A stretch of 64,000 nucleotides of DNA from Metridium senile (GCA_949775045.1 OX459096.1:34204371-34268370); one strand, 5' to 3'. Positions 46,501 through 58,500 are shown, counted from the stretch's first letter. Notes: generated from the sequence alone by a model not told the origin. Made by a program: numbers and translations.

Positions 46501-47962
46501 GCTAGGCTGCCAAGAACATTGCACAGTTGTACCTTTTACGGGTTGAAATCAAGAATTCACTGACAGTTCTTTCAAATTTATGCATACCTTTTAAGGGGTC
46601 ATTTTTAAGACCAACTGCCAATCACCTCTACCACTTGAACAAAGGGAGTACTGCCCAGGGCATTTTACCCACAAGCATTGGTGATCACAGCTTTCTAAAG
46701 TAGGTGACTAAATGTATTGAAATTATGATTTACCTTGAGAAATATTTTTAGATGAAATATGCATTTTTCTCTTTCTTCTCAGGTGGTGGTAAGTAATATT
46801 GAAGGTAAAGTTTGCAAAGGTAACTTGCTCTTGAACAAAACCCCATACTCCTTCTCTTTCCTACAACAAAATAAATAAATAAGTATCATAAATATGAATG
46901 AATAAACAAATCAATTAATCAATTAATCAATTAATTCATGAATAAATTAATGAATGCATAAATGAATGAAATGAGCAAAACATGAATAAATGAATGAATG
47001 AATAAATAAACAAATAAATAAATGAATGAATAAATGAATGAATAAATGCATAAATGAATGAGCACATTAATATATAAATGAATAAATAAATAAATAAATA
47101 AATGAGCAAAAAATGAATGAATGAAAAAATAGATGAAAAAATATATGAGCAAGTAAATGAATAAATTAGGTGATACATGAATGGATGAATGGATAAATGA
47201 ATGAATAAATAAACAAATGAATGAATGAATCATTATTCAGAATATGATGCCCTTACATTTTCAGTCTTTTTTGTTGGTATTGGGTTTAATTTTGAGTTTT
47301 GTGTCTGTGTACTTGAGGTTGTTGGTAAAATCTGAAAGAAAATTACATATCATAGATAACGATTCAAGTCTAGTCTTCAGGCTGCAAATGTACAATCATT
47401 TCATTGTGTCTACATTCTTGCATGTAAGTAAGTATAGCCTTTATTTAACAAGGGTAACCTTTAAAAGTGCCAACACATATAAACTTGTTGTCTTCACAAT
47501 ATCCCACATCTATTTTACTGATTTGATCAATTGGTTTGGACGGGATATTAAATTTATTAAACATTATTTTTCTTACTCTTGTAGGAGATGTGGGATGTCT
47601 CGATGAACCGTCTAGTTTCCAGCCGTGAATAACTTCTTCTAATCTTGCAATAAACCTAATAGATAAACAAATATATAGGCAATCAGTGTACAAACATATA
47701 CTTCACAATGTGATCAATAATATGTCAACTATGAACATCATTTCACCAATAATATAGAATAAGTTAATTTATCACCTACCTTTCCCAATCTGACGAGGTC
47801 GTAAAGTCTGTTATCTCGAAGACTTCTGACTCCTAAAAAATGCAAATAATAATTTGATAATTAAACTGTTAAACTGATGCTTTGGAGACCATTTTGGATT
47901 CAGAAGGAAGGCGTAAAAATAAATGAAAACAAGACCATCACCTCGTCATCTACGTCCGCCAT
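34489..47962 (-). CDS. RAB3GAP1: RAB3GAP1, Rab3 GTPase-activating protein catalytic subunit, complete
   Basis: Twenty-six exons in phase, 1,062 aa (human 981): 47942-47962, 47780-47832, 47577-47655, 47257-47331, 46734-46860, 45649-45733, 44932-45051, 44384-44549, 43366-43538, 43114-43182, 42873-42946, 42475-42564, 41752-41927, 41400-41540, 40625-40715, 40453-40534, 39624-39678, 39132-39401, 38209-38346, 37651-37813, 37170-37306, 36795-36929, 35832-36029, 35301-35534, 35043-35093, 34489-34674. With RAB3GAP2 it acts as GAP for Rab3 and exchange factor for Rab18. Landmarks: MADVDDEESEVFEITDFTT; HLWHEFVLEMRYRWEN; MLNCCIERR; SSSSEDEFFEAL acidic segment; LEDFVRWYSPNDW, the region holding the catalytic arginine as I recall; GAGRGPAGRVIHKLFAKQE; and the ending EEFRLAGAF. 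Exons 20-21 carry an acidic insertion longer than in human. Confidence 0.97.
34790..35040. repeat. CAT/ATT trinucleotide tract in RAB3GAP1 last intron
   Basis: Degenerate ATC-type repeats (TCATCATTATTATC and similar). They give false Asp/Asn-rich frames on one strand and Ser-rich frames on the other. Confidence 0.8.
36145..36620. repeat. 18-bp minisatellite of ATC triplets in RAB3GAP1 intron 22
   Basis: About 26 variant units of TAATACCACCATCATCAT with higher-order alternation (CATCAGTAATACC against CATCATTAATACC). The repeat length is a multiple of three and free of stops, so long spurious open frames appear on both strands. Confidence 0.9.
37858..38120. repeat. GAAT/GGAT tetranucleotide-derived tract
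   Basis: Degenerate GAATGAATGGAT and GAACGAAATGAAT repeats in the RAB3GAP1 intron between exons 19 and 20. Confidence 0.8.
38385..38888. repeat. 28-bp tandem repeat, about 18 copies
   Basis: Unit ATAAATCAGGCTAAATGTAG + TGCTTTAC, 28 bp. Variants at three positions (AGTGC/AGCGC/AGTAC and CATAAA/CAGAAA/CAAAAA) are arranged in blocks. It lies in the RAB3GAP1 intron between exons 18 and 19. Confidence 0.95.
38890..39115 (+). mobile_element. tRNA-derived SINE (probable)
   Basis: GATCCAGGTTCGAGTCACG is a good pol III B box (GGTTCGANTC). It is followed by GAGGGTTTCTCTCTGGGTTA and a TTTTCTCCCTCCACG block resembling the conserved central domain of widespread animal SINEs. The A box is unclear and the 3' end is approximate. 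It lies in a RAB3GAP1 intron beside the 28-bp array. Confidence 0.5.
39447..39540. mobile_element. Partial copy of the foldback MITE family
   Basis: GATAGGTGATATAATGAAAT and the TTGACTTAACTTTACTAACG block match one arm of the element at 32375-32567. The other arm is missing. Confidence 0.55.
39716..40440. repeat. About 32-bp GAATGAATGGATGGACAAAC minisatellite
   Basis: About 22 variable units of (A)ATGGATGGACAAACAAATGA + ATGAATGAACGA in the RAB3GAP1 intron between exons 16 and 17, ending 12 bp from exon 16. It gives false Ser/His/Ile-rich frames of more than 230 codons on the minus strand. Confidence 0.95.
41625..41700. repeat. CCCCT pyrimidine tract
   Basis: Several copies of CCCCTCCCCT in the RAB3GAP1 intron between exons 13 and 14. 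Similar tracts lie near 24330, 25110, 33690 and 56340. Confidence 0.6.
43620..43930. repeat. ATC trinucleotide tract with GGTCATCATC variants
   Basis: Degenerate ATCATCATT and ATGGTCATC repeats in the RAB3GAP1 intron between exons 8 and 9. Confidence 0.75.
45775..46470. repeat. 20-bp GATGGATGAACAGACAGACA minisatellite
   Basis: Near-perfect 20-24 bp units at 46075-46430, with a more degenerate 60-bp higher-order version at 45775-46070 (GGACTAACAGACTGACATAT). It lies in the RAB3GAP1 intron between exons 5 and 6. Long Cys/Ser/Val frames on the minus strand are repeat artefacts. Confidence 0.95.
46865..47235. repeat. AATGAATAAATA tetranucleotide-derived tract
   Basis: Degenerate AAATGAATGAAT repeats in the RAB3GAP1 intron between exons 4 and 5. 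Confidence 0.85.
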
Positions 47963-49244
47963 TTTGGAAGAACAAACTGGGCATGCGCCGTGGTTTCTTG
48001 AGCGAGCCAATGAAATCATAGCAGTAATGACTGAAAACCTTTGAGACATTCTGGACTCTGTTTTACCATTTTCTCGAAAATTCGAAAGTTCATTCAAAGG
48101 CATGTTAAAAATTAGCCTCAAAAGTTTTCAGTATTTTCTTTCTCGCTTTTTAAGTAATAACATAGTTTGTAAACAATTTATTTTTATATTTATTTTTATG
48201 ACGTCATAATTGTATTAGAACACAGGCAGCCCAAGCTCATAACTCGTGACACTCAGTCGAGTTGCACGACTGGAGCCCCGTTCCTTCAGCCATGCAGCTA
48301 GCTCGGCAGAGCTAATAATAATCCCTAAATAGTTTATTTTAGAGCCAATTGAAAATCATTCAAAGATAAAGTGATACTCTCGTATATATTATTACTAGTG
48401 TAGTGTACTACTAGTGTACTAAATCAATATCAGGTAAATCAGGTAAATAAAAAATAGTTGGGGAAGAGGTTTTCCGTGATCCGTGATTCACCCTTAATTT
48501 GGCCTGTATAGTTTAATAAAAAATAGTTGGGGGTGCTCGAAAAATGACACGTAAAGGTACGCATAAATTAACCACATTTTTATTTTTATATGACACTGTT
48601 TCAATATGCCGATGATCTTAAGTTCAAAAACTGACCCTAAAAGGGACGGCGCCAATCTCGTTCTCAGGGCCCTCTCACTTTGCATTTGGGTGTTCCCGCC
48701 CCAACCAAATGCGAACGGAGAGGGCCCTGTGAACGAGGTTGGGACGGTGCCAGTTCGAGACCCTAAAAGGTACGCGAGGGTCTTATTTTCGACCATAAAA
48801 GGTCCGTCGAGCACCCCTATCCTTTTTCTAAGGAAGTGAGCCCCTTAAATAGTCAGGGTGGGGAAGAGGTTTTCCGTGATCCGTGATTCACCCTTAACTT
48901 GGCCTGTGATTCGTGAAAAGCAAAAAATTTAAGCCGTGATAAAGTGTTACTAAGTGGAAAATAAAGACATTATTCTGAAAATCAGATGTCAAATAAAAAT
49001 ATTGTATTGTTTATTGATTTGCATACATCATCCCTTGTAATATTGGACTAAGTATTTTTATATTCTTTTATTCCAATGTGTGTCACTTCTCCACTTCCAC
49101 CACGTAAACATTGATGATGTCATAAACGCGCGTCTCGAGCTTAGTCTACCTCGGCCATATGGTGAAACGTAAACAATTCGGCCATGTTGGAAAAAATGGA
49201 AGTCACAAACGTTTAGTCGTTATTGGACCGTTTTAACGAGTACA
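47963..49244. promoter_or_regulatory. Divergent intergenic region between RAB3GAP1 and the NEURL2-like gene
   Basis: A 1.28-kb head-to-head spacer. A GCCATTTTGG motif overlaps the RAB3GAP1 start, and GGCCATATGG and GGCCATGTTGG lie just upstream of the NEURL2-like start (YY1-like CCAT cores). No TATA box is obvious on either side. In the middle are a hairpin element at 48632-48772 and a duplicated block (GGGGAAGAGGTTTTCCGTGA at about 48460 and 48861). Confidence 0.4.
48632..48772. mobile_element. GC-rich hairpin element in the divergent spacer
   Basis: CCAATCTCGTTCTCAGGGCC and, inverted, GGCCCTGTGAACGAGGTTGG form about 25-bp arms. They are enclosed by direct GACCCTAAAAGG repeats. It is non-coding. 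Confidence 0.5.
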
Positions 49245-51075
49245 ATGCCTATATTACAAACTCCCTGGGCTATATCTTTCCATCACAAACATGGAAGATT
49301 TATAAAATTGTCTAAAGTGAACTCTAGAGCGATACGAGAAGGAGACACTTATGATCATGGCGTAGTTTTTTCATGTCGTCCCTTGAAAATTGGCGAAGTT
49401 TTTCAGCTTAAAATTGAACAGATGGAACCTAAATGGGCTGGTTCTTTGGTGAGTGAGGATTATTTACTTATCTCTTCTTAAATGTGATTATTGGTGTCTA
49501 ACAAAGTGACAGAACCAGCTTAAATTTGCATTAACATTTGGCATTGATAGGATTGGACTGTTATATAGTACACATATAGTTAGTTGTTAATTATTACTAA
49601 AACAGAAAACAAAATATCGTTTTGCTTTAACCTATATCTAAAGCAATATTTACTTTTTAAGCGTTTTGTTTTGTTTTTATGTACTGTTCCATTTAATGTA
49701 CACTATCTTATGGAGTTTTGTGTTGTATTTATTGTTGCTGTTCAAAATGTTATTAATTAACATGTCATTTCCTGTCTCTTATAGAGAATTGGAGTAACTT
49801 TAAAAAATCCCAATTGTTCTCAGACAACAGTAGTTCGTGCTGTAACAGACCTGTTTACAGATGATTGCAAAGACTTTTGGGTATTGTCAGGTTCTCGTCT
49901 GCACAATGGAACTTCAGAAAAAGAATACAATTTAAATATCCACTCTTTAAAAGTGAATGACTCTATTGGTGTTCAAGTTACGAGTAAAGGAGAGTTGATT
50001 TATTTCTATAATGGCGTTAGTAAAGGTGTTGCAATTACTGGAATTCCAACAAATAAAGAAATCTTTGGTATTTTTGATGTTTATGGACGGACTAAAGAAG
50101 TAGCTTGGAAGTATTACGGAGGTAATGTTAATACTGGTCTGTGTTTTTGTATTGTATATTGATTGTGTTTCTAGATCTTAAATTAACTGTCTTCATTTGA
50201 AAACACATTCTTATTTATCCATTTGTGCCTTCTGTTCAAATTATAAAATCGTACAAGGAGTCTAGCCACCTTCACAGGCAACTACCCTTTTTTACTTTTG
50301 GGCTTCCTGTTTTAAGAAGGGAGATGAAGAGAGACTGGGACTGGCAACAAAAAGAAACAAGGTTCCCCAGTTAACCTCTTTTGTCGTCCCCAATCTTCCT
50401 TCCCTCAGAATTCCCACAGGAATCCCAAAGGAAAAAAGAGTTGGTAGGAGTAGCCTGCAGGAGGCTAGTGTTAGTCAACAAAAATGCTAACTAGGTTTTT
50501 GAAAACGGAAATAGAGGTTGTCAGTATTTTAATGCATCGTCAGGGAAACCAGGGGTTATATTCTGTCACTCATTCCTCGCTCCCAGAAAACAGACTTTCT
50601 GCCTAGGGTTTTTTTTCTTGGAGCAGGGAACAAGTGACAGTATAACCCCCTTGGGTTACTGAAGATGCATTTTAGTGTGGATACTGTAGTTGAAAACCAT
50701 AATTAATATACTTACTTCACATGCTCATTTGCATGTGTAATTTCAGCTATTACTCAGAGAAAGTATATAATTATGGTTGAGCAAAATCTGATGACAAACA
50801 TTTGTGATTTATCTATTTTTGTTTGTCTAATATAATGGAAAGCCAAATATTCCACTTGATAACATATTTTATTCCAATGTCTCTAAATCATTGGAAAGTT
50901 TTTACTCAAGTTGTCTTTATATTTTTGTTTTCATTAATATCTATTATTTTGTTCTCTTTCAGTTGATCCTCTAGAAAGCTTGTGTAAGATGGTAATATTA
51001 TCAAATCTATCAAATAAAGAAGACTTAGAAAAACTTCCTCTTCCATTTCCAGTAATAGACTTTATGAAGACGTAG
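49245..51075 (+). CDS. NEURL2: Neuralized-like protein 2 (NHR domain plus SOCS box)
   Basis: Three exons in phase: 49245-49448, 49785-50121 and 50963-51075, giving 217 aa (human NEURL2 is 285). Residues about 8-185 form one neuralized homology repeat: ISFHHKHGRFIKLSKVNSRA, HGVVFSCRPLKIGEVFQLKI, KWAGSLRIGVT, FWVLSGSRLHNG, ITGIPTNKEIFGIFDVYG. The C-terminus (DPLESLCKMVILSN...LPLPFPVIDFMK) matches the SOCS-box-like tail that lets NEURL2 (Ozz) recruit a Cullin-5/Elongin B-C ubiquitin ligase. The NHR domain would bind the substrate. The shorter length reflects a tighter NHR loop. Single NHR plus SOCS box, without RING, favours NEURL2 over NEURL1, 3 or 4. It is transcribed away from RAB3GAP1. Confidence 0.85.
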
Positions 51076-51349
51076 CACAAACTTTTCTGTTGATAGAAGT
51101 CTATTGAAAATGTAATATTGTACTTTCTGTGAAAAGCATGGTTTTTACCACAACAAAGTTTCTTTGAGACTGTCATATGATTCACAAACATGGAGAGTTA
51201 TTGGGTGTTGTCCTCAGTGGTTCTTTTACATCTTCACACTTGATGTAATCTATGGTAGTATTTATTAGTACAGTTGAATCCTCAGTGGATCACTTACATC
51301 TGTACGCTCAATGTTATCAGGATAATGTAGTATGTAGTCACTGAAGGTG

Positions 51350-52520
51350 GTCATGGCCAGGTTATGGTACCTACTGGTACTCATGTGGTGGGTTCTCTTA
51401 CATGTAAATGAAATCTAGGGAGTGTATAGTATGTATTAGGATGTACCAGTTTACTGGTCATGGTCCATACCATTTCTCATGTGCTGGGCTCTCTTACATC
51501 TAAATGAAATCTAGGGAGTGTATAGTATGTATTAGGATGTACCAGTTTACTGGTCATGGTCAGTCATGGTACATACCATTTCTCATGTGCTGGGCTCTCT
51601 TACATCTAAATGAAATCTAGGGAGTGTATAGTATGTATTAGGATATACCAGTTTACTGGTCATGGTCAGTCATGGTACATACCATTTCTCATGTGCTGGG
51701 CTCTCTTACATCTAAATGAAATCTAGGGAGTGTATAGTATGTATTAGGATATACCAGTTTACTGGTCATGGTCAGTCATGGTACATACCATTTCTCATGT
51801 GCTGGGCTCTCTTACATCTAAATGAAATCTAGGGAGTGTATAGTATGTATTAGGATGTACCAGTTTACTGGTCATGGTCAGTCATGGTACATACCATTTC
51901 TCATGTGCTGGGCTCTCTTACATCTAAATGAAATCTAGGGAGTGTATAGTATGTATTAGGATATACCAGTTTACTGGTCATGGTCAGTCATGGTACATAC
52001 CATTTCTCATGTGCTGGGCTCTCTTACATCTAAATGAAATCTAGGGAGTGTATAGTATGTATTAGGATATACCAGTTTACTGGTCATGGTCAGTCATGGT
52101 ACATACCATTTCTCATGTGCTGGGCTCTCTTACATCTAAATGAAATCTAGGGAGTGTATAGTATGTATTAGGATATACCAGTTTACTGGTCATGGTCAGT
52201 CATGGTACATACCATTTCTCATGTGCTGGGCTCTCTTACATCTAAATGAAATCTAGGGAGTGTATAGTATGTATTAGGATATACCAGTTTACTGGTCATG
52301 GTCAGTCATGGTACATACCATTTCTCATGTGCTGGGCTCTCTTACATCTAAATGAAATCTAGGGAGTGTATAGTATGTATTAGGATATACCAGTTTACTG
52401 GTCATGGTCAGTCATGGTACATACCATTTCTCATGTGCTGGGCTCTCTTACATCTAAATGAAATCTAGGGAGTGTATAGTATGTATTAGGATGTACCAGC
52501 TTACTGGTCATGGTCAGTTG
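51350..52520. repeat. 106-bp tandem repeat, about 11 copies, downstream of NEURL2-like gene
   Basis: The unit contains GGGCTCTCTTACATCTAAAT, GGGAGTGTATAGTATGTATT and a short palindrome CCAGTTTACTGG. The marker GGGCT ends at 51490, 51596, 51702, 51808, 51914 and so on to 52444, a constant 106 bp. The first copies (51350-51480) are more diverged, while the inner ones differ mainly at GATGTACC/GATATACC. It starts about 275 bp after the stop and may lie in the 3' UTR. Confidence 0.97.
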
Positions 52521-55500
52521 TTTTTTACATGGTCTTTGTATCCAGGTAAAGTAGTGGTTTTTCTAGTTTTTATGCACCATTATAAATAAACATTACTTTA
52601 AATAACATAAACACATAATACTACTAAATATGTATAATATATATTAAATAAAGTGCACTCGGACCATATATCCGTGAGAAACAAAACTTATTAACAGATA
52701 TTAGCCTTTGCATCATGAAATTCAGTCAACCATCTCAAACCTGACATTTCTTCTTGTCTTGTCTCTCATTTTTAAGAAATATGAATTAATTATTATCGAA
52801 ATTGATTGTTTTGATGATTATATTTTTAATAATAATTGTTTTAATGGATACTATTCTCTGTGTCGATACACATCATTATAATTGTACATGTATATATGGT
52901 AATAAAATTGCTAAAAAAATTCCCTTGGCTGTTGGTTTGTTAGAATCTTGACAACTAGTAACTATGTCGCTGGGTCAGTTGCTTTGTGACCTCAAAAAGC
53001 TTGTTTGCTTTCTTTTTTGTAGTTGTTCAAGTTTGGTGCAGTTGGTAGGTTGTCTAGTTTGTTTGTTGTGTAAACCATAAGTCTCTATTATATTCTTTTA
53101 TTTTGTTTGAATACCAGTCTGTATATTACGTTCGTTCGTTTCTTTGTTTGTTTCTTAGTCTTTTTATTTGTTTGTTAATTCATCTGTTTGTGAGATTGTT
53201 TGTTTGTCTGGGTTTGTTTGCCTGCGTTTTTGTTTGTTTGTTCGTTTAATTGGCTTTGTGAGATTGTCTGTCTGTTTGTTTGTGTGAGTTTGTCTGTTTT
53301 TTTTTTTGCTTTTGTTTGTTCATTTAATATATTGGCTTTTTTGTGAGATTGTCTGTCTGTTTATTCATGTTTGCGAGTTAGTTTGTTTGTTTGTTTGTGA
53401 GTTTGTCTGTATTTGTCGTTTGTCTGGGTTTTTTTGCATTTGTTTATTTTGTTTGTGAGATTGTCTGTTTGTTTGTTTCTTCTTAGTGTTTGTCATTTTC
53501 TTCACGTTTTTTGAATTCTCCCGACAATCACAATACCCCCTTCCGAGTTGTAAAATTTCATTCCAGCTTTTCGATTATAACCCTTCTAACAGATACCGGT
53601 CTTTTCAAAAGGGCGCGTCAATAAAAAGCATGGCTATGTACATGAAAAGCGACATGCTCTAATTCCTTTTCTGCACGGAATGACATCCTAAACTGAGATA
53701 TCAAGAAATGCATAAAATCTAAATTTCCATACCTAATTTTTACCTTTTAGAGCCGGATACAACGAACATACGATAGTCTAGTAAAGCTACCGTCAAGAAA
53801 TCATGTGAAGACATTAGAAAACAACATACAGTACAAATTAAAAGGAGGGCTTGATTTTGAGAATAAGTGTAGGTGAGAGGGAAACCTTCAGCTTGAAAGA
53901 GTCATCCAAAATAAACAACTCATATTTTTTTAATCATTTATTACATACAAAACAGCACGTAAAAATAATTCATTTTACTAATTAAAGATACGAATTATAT
54001 ATTATCAATATTTACATTTAGTTATGTTCATTCAGCTCTCATTGAGGCATTAATAATTCATTTGTAATTCAGTGTGCAAGCGTTATGTATTTACAATAGA
54101 TTTCTTAAAGTGCCATGTATATTTGTTGTGGTTTAACTAAATGTAAAAATAAAAGCGTTATGTAAATGAATGACGTTTCACAAACCAAATGGAAGTGGTT
54201 TTCAAATTTAAAACTATTGTTCTGGACTGTCTAAAATAGGGTAAAACGAGATAGACTATATAACTGTATATCATTTTAACATATTAAAGAGTTTAACAAG
54301 TCTTTTAATAGACTGGCTAGGAAACGTCCGTTCAATTTGATTATGAATGTTATAAATTCAATGTCTTGTGTATACTTAATTAAAAAATTCATGAATAATT
54401 AATGAGACATTTTCAAAAGAAATCATGACCATGACGATTGTTGTAAATCTGATACAACACTAGTGTTGTATATCCTGATTTGCATAAGTTTTAACTGGTA
54501 ATTTTACGGCAAAATTTATTTTAATCCTAAAAATTTTGGTAAAATATGAAAGAGCTAACCTAGACATTTTTTAAGTAGTTTACAACATTCGCGTCCGTGT
54601 TGTATCGGCGATACAATCGCGCGCCTTCGGCTTGCGATTGATCTGCCGATACAACACGGCCGCTCATGTTGTAAACACTACATATGTTATTAATAATAAT
54701 ATTTATATAATATTAGTATTAAATTCGTTTGTATGTACGCAATAATTATATCATTTGAAATAAATTAAAGAATTAATTTCTATCTAAAATATCTCAATAA
54801 TAACTAAAATATCACGTTAAGTGGACGGAATTGATATATAGCAGCTATTGTTAACATGAGTAATATGGAGGACTTAACGGACTGCTTTATAAAGGCGCAC
54901 ATTGCAATCATGAGTGCGGTTTTTTACATAAATAATAAGAATAAGAAATGGCTAAAGATAGTAATAAGTCAAAAACAATAGCTATTTAAATTTTCCGCGA
55001 TATATTGATTCGGTCTCTTCGTACGGCATAAAAATATTGACAGCCTAATCGTGGTAGTGCCCAGTTTTCTTCCATTCACTTTTCGCAGCAGTCTGTAGTA
55101 ACTCGTGAAGTACTCTGAGAAAAGTTGGGAAGAAATGACAGATCCTTGCGGAATGCCATGGCTTTATCAAATGAAAATACAATTTATAGTTGTGCAGTAA
55201 TTGGAAGAATTGAATAAGACGGCAGTTAACATGGTTTGGCAACGAGATGCGTTCACGAAGGTGATCTTCGCGATAATGCCTGGTAGTGATAATCAATGTG
55301 ATTTCTATTTAATTTAATTTAAATTTAATTTAATTAACTCCGAAAAAAATAATAATTTGTTATAAACTCGCCGTGAAAATTGTCCAAGTAATTTTGTCGC
55401 TCGATGGCGGTGAATCTATCTCTCTATCCCATCGGGAGGTACTGACAGTCTCACTAGTGGTGTCTTGTAACAGTAAACCGTGGCTCGTCGAACGGACCGT

Positions 55501-55540
55501 GAATCCATCTCGAGATAAACCTTTCTGGTACTGCTTTGTG
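52521..55540. other. Convergent intergenic region NEURL2-like / ERG
   Basis: Candidate AATAAA signals for the NEURL2-like gene lie near 52590 and 52646. A degenerate TTTG repeat tract (GTTTGTTTGT) fills about 53010-53480. One hairpin element lies at 54576-54680. No further exon chain is recognised. Confidence 0.45.
54576..54680. mobile_element. CpG-rich hairpin element
   Basis: TTTACAACATTCGCGTCCGT...TGTATCGGCGATACAATCGC pairs with ...CGATTGATCTGCCGATACAA...ATGTTGTAAA. The arms are about 45 bp with a short CGCCTTCGGC-like loop. It stands out by its CpG density from the AT-rich surroundings. Confidence 0.6.
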
Positions 55541-58500
55541 TTAAACTTCTGTATCAGAAGCAATCCTTTGCTGCTTTAACAAATGTTCAAAAGACTTCAA
55601 AAGTTTAGACATTGATTCTACATCTGACGAAAGCTTTTGTTCCAGTCTTGTCAACCGTGAGCCCATGACATCCAGTTTGGTTTCTAGGGTCTTAAAACCA
55701 CGAGAACACTGTCGACAATCTAGCTCGTTTGATTTGCTGCTTTGAGAGATACGAACTGCTTCTGCAGTGAGATCCTCGTAATTTGGTAAATCACTATCAA
55801 TGTCCGTCTTTATCGTTTCTCGGGAATTGTTAGCAGAGTTATCAATGATGACACGTGGATTCAGAGGATTGTCGCGATGTTCGTGTTGTACAGGGGGAGG
55901 GGTAAGGTGGTTTTTGTCTTTGACATGGTTTGAAGCGAATTGACTGTAGACAGTAGAGGTAGACTGGACCGAGTCCTGAAAAAGATAAGAAATAGAACGT
56001 GATTTAAGGCTTTCGACAAAATAAACATCTTTTTTAATTTACCAAAGAGCAAATAGAAGTTTGACAAAAATGAGTGAAATACTAACAAAACTGGAAAAAT
56101 ACTAACAAAACAAGAAAAAACAAAACTTTGAAAAGGCAATGTGTACAAAAAACTTGCAAAGCGCTTTGCATTTGTAGTCCATCAAAAATCTGAACCTATT
56201 TGCAATTATGCGTGAAAATAAAAAGGAATTTTGACTTTTCTTTTAGCGGGCATAAAATAGAAGTATAAGGACTATGTTTCCCATCATGCTTTGTTCTAAA
56301 TAATCATGTTGGTGTATAGCTGGCTCTCCCCAAGTCCCTCTCTCCCTCCTCTTCCCCTCCCCTCCCCTAAAGAGCTTGGCTACGCAGGCTAGTCGACAGC
56401 CGACTTGACTGTGTTATCGCGGAATAGTAAGCAAGTAAAGCAATTGCAATTATACAAGCCCGAAAACATTTTCGGGACTTCAACTTCAATTTGTTCGCCG
56501 GCTTCTATAATTGCAATTGCTTTAATAGACCTTTTCACAATTCCGTTCAGTGACCACGAATATTAGTTCCAAGTCGAGGTTCGAGTTGCTACGCATAGCA
56601 AAACTATAATTTATCATGCGCCACAACGCGAACCTCAAATATGAACTATCATTCGTGGTCACGACCATCATCATACGCACTTTCATAAGCGAGGATCAGC
56701 TCAATCTTATATCTATCAAAATTACCTGTTCACCGGCGGCATCTGTACTAGCAATAACGTTTTCTTCATCTCGTAGTCTGAATGTCAAATTTAAATCTCT
56801 TTCAAATTGTGATCTAAACTCAGGATATAACTTGTTGATATGGAAAAGATCATCTCGTGCTATAGTGCGCAGGTCACAATACGTCAGAGCACGGACACTG
56901 GCTCGAGAGTTGCCAGGCGTATTATCGGAATACAATGCAAAGTTTTCACCAAAACTGTCACCTTTACCTGAAAAGATAGTGAAAGAAACACGTTACCACA
57001 AAAACAGCCTGGATAATTGAATGAATGAATGAATGAATGAATGAATGAATGAATGAATGAATGAATGGATGAATGAATGGATGAATAGATGGTTGGATGG
57101 ATGAATAGATGGTTGGTTGGATGGATGAATTAATTAATGGAAGAATGAACGAATGGATAAATCAATGAATGTATGAACGAATGGATAAATGAGTGAATGA
57201 ATAAATGAAATGGGTGGATGAATGAATGAATGAATGAATAAACAAACGGATGAATGAACAAGTGGAAGATTTAATGATTGGAATGAAAGAACACTGAAAC
57301 CGACAAACGAACTCCGGAATGACGGGACAAACAAATAAACAGATCATGTACTACAATAACTGTTTCCACTCGATTCTTGTTCGATCTTTGTCGAATATGT
57401 TTGTTTGTCAGTAATGTGCTCAGAGAAATTGAGCTAGGTTATCAAACCAACTTGATCGAAACCTTGTAACGGTCTTAAGTCAGTGACGCCTATAAAAACT
57501 ATGGCTGTCTAATTGAAAAACCTTATCAAACAAACCGACTAGATCGAAACCTTGTAACGGTCTTAAGTCAGTGACGCCTATAAAAAAAACTATGGCTGTC
57601 TAATTAAAAGACCTTTTCAATCTCTGTAGCTTAACAGACTTAATTCTGAAACTATTAGCCGAAGGGCAGCTGTGCAATAGTCCCACACATGCCTATACAA
57701 GGTATGGATTCAACATTATTAGGAGATGTTCCATTATCGATATACATAAAGTAAAACTACTCACAATCATAACATATAGATAAGAAAATACTTTCAAAAC
57801 CGAATCTACGTCCTTCGCGTCTGACTGGCAACCAGTAAGAAAATACTTTCAAAACCGAATCTACGCCCTTCGCGTCTGACTGGCAACCAGTGGGTTCAAT
57901 TCCAACCTCAGGATAACGACATATCTTATTTTCCGAGTATTTTCTCTAACCACTAACTTCCTTTAACGTCCACCACTAAGTCGGCAACATTGATAACATA
58001 CTGAGTCAATCTAGATTACCTAATATAGCCATAATGACGTCATCTCGTAGTATCTCCACTGTGCCTCTCATTATAAAATACAAGTGACTGACTTCATCAC
58101 CTTGATATATAATATAGTCCCCAGGGGGGAGGTGTATGGTTCGTATTCTAAGGGCAAGTGCTCTTAAACAGCCTTCGCTCGCTGAAATAAACACTTGATG
58201 AGTACGTAGCAGTGCCGTGTTTAGATGAAGACATATATCAGCTTGTAGACATTCTGGAAAACCAAACAGGACCTATGGAACAGCAACATATTCGTTATAG
58301 CAATCTCAACTAGTTAAGAATATGCACAAATAATTTACAGGAGAAAAGCACAGCCCACTTTATTAGTAAACATTAATAATTCCAAAATCACCATTTATCA
58401 CCATGACAACCACTACGTTCTTATTATTATCACCATGACAACTACTACGATCTTATTATCATCAGATCACAACCACTATGTTCTTACTATTATCACCTTG

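Noticed and set aside
56616..57020. 134-codon plus-strand frame
   Set aside because: Antisense to the ERG exon at 56726-56967.
57785..57905. tRNA gene
   Set aside because: Only a B-box-like GGTTCAATTCC is present; no cloverleaf can be folded, so at most a SINE fragment.
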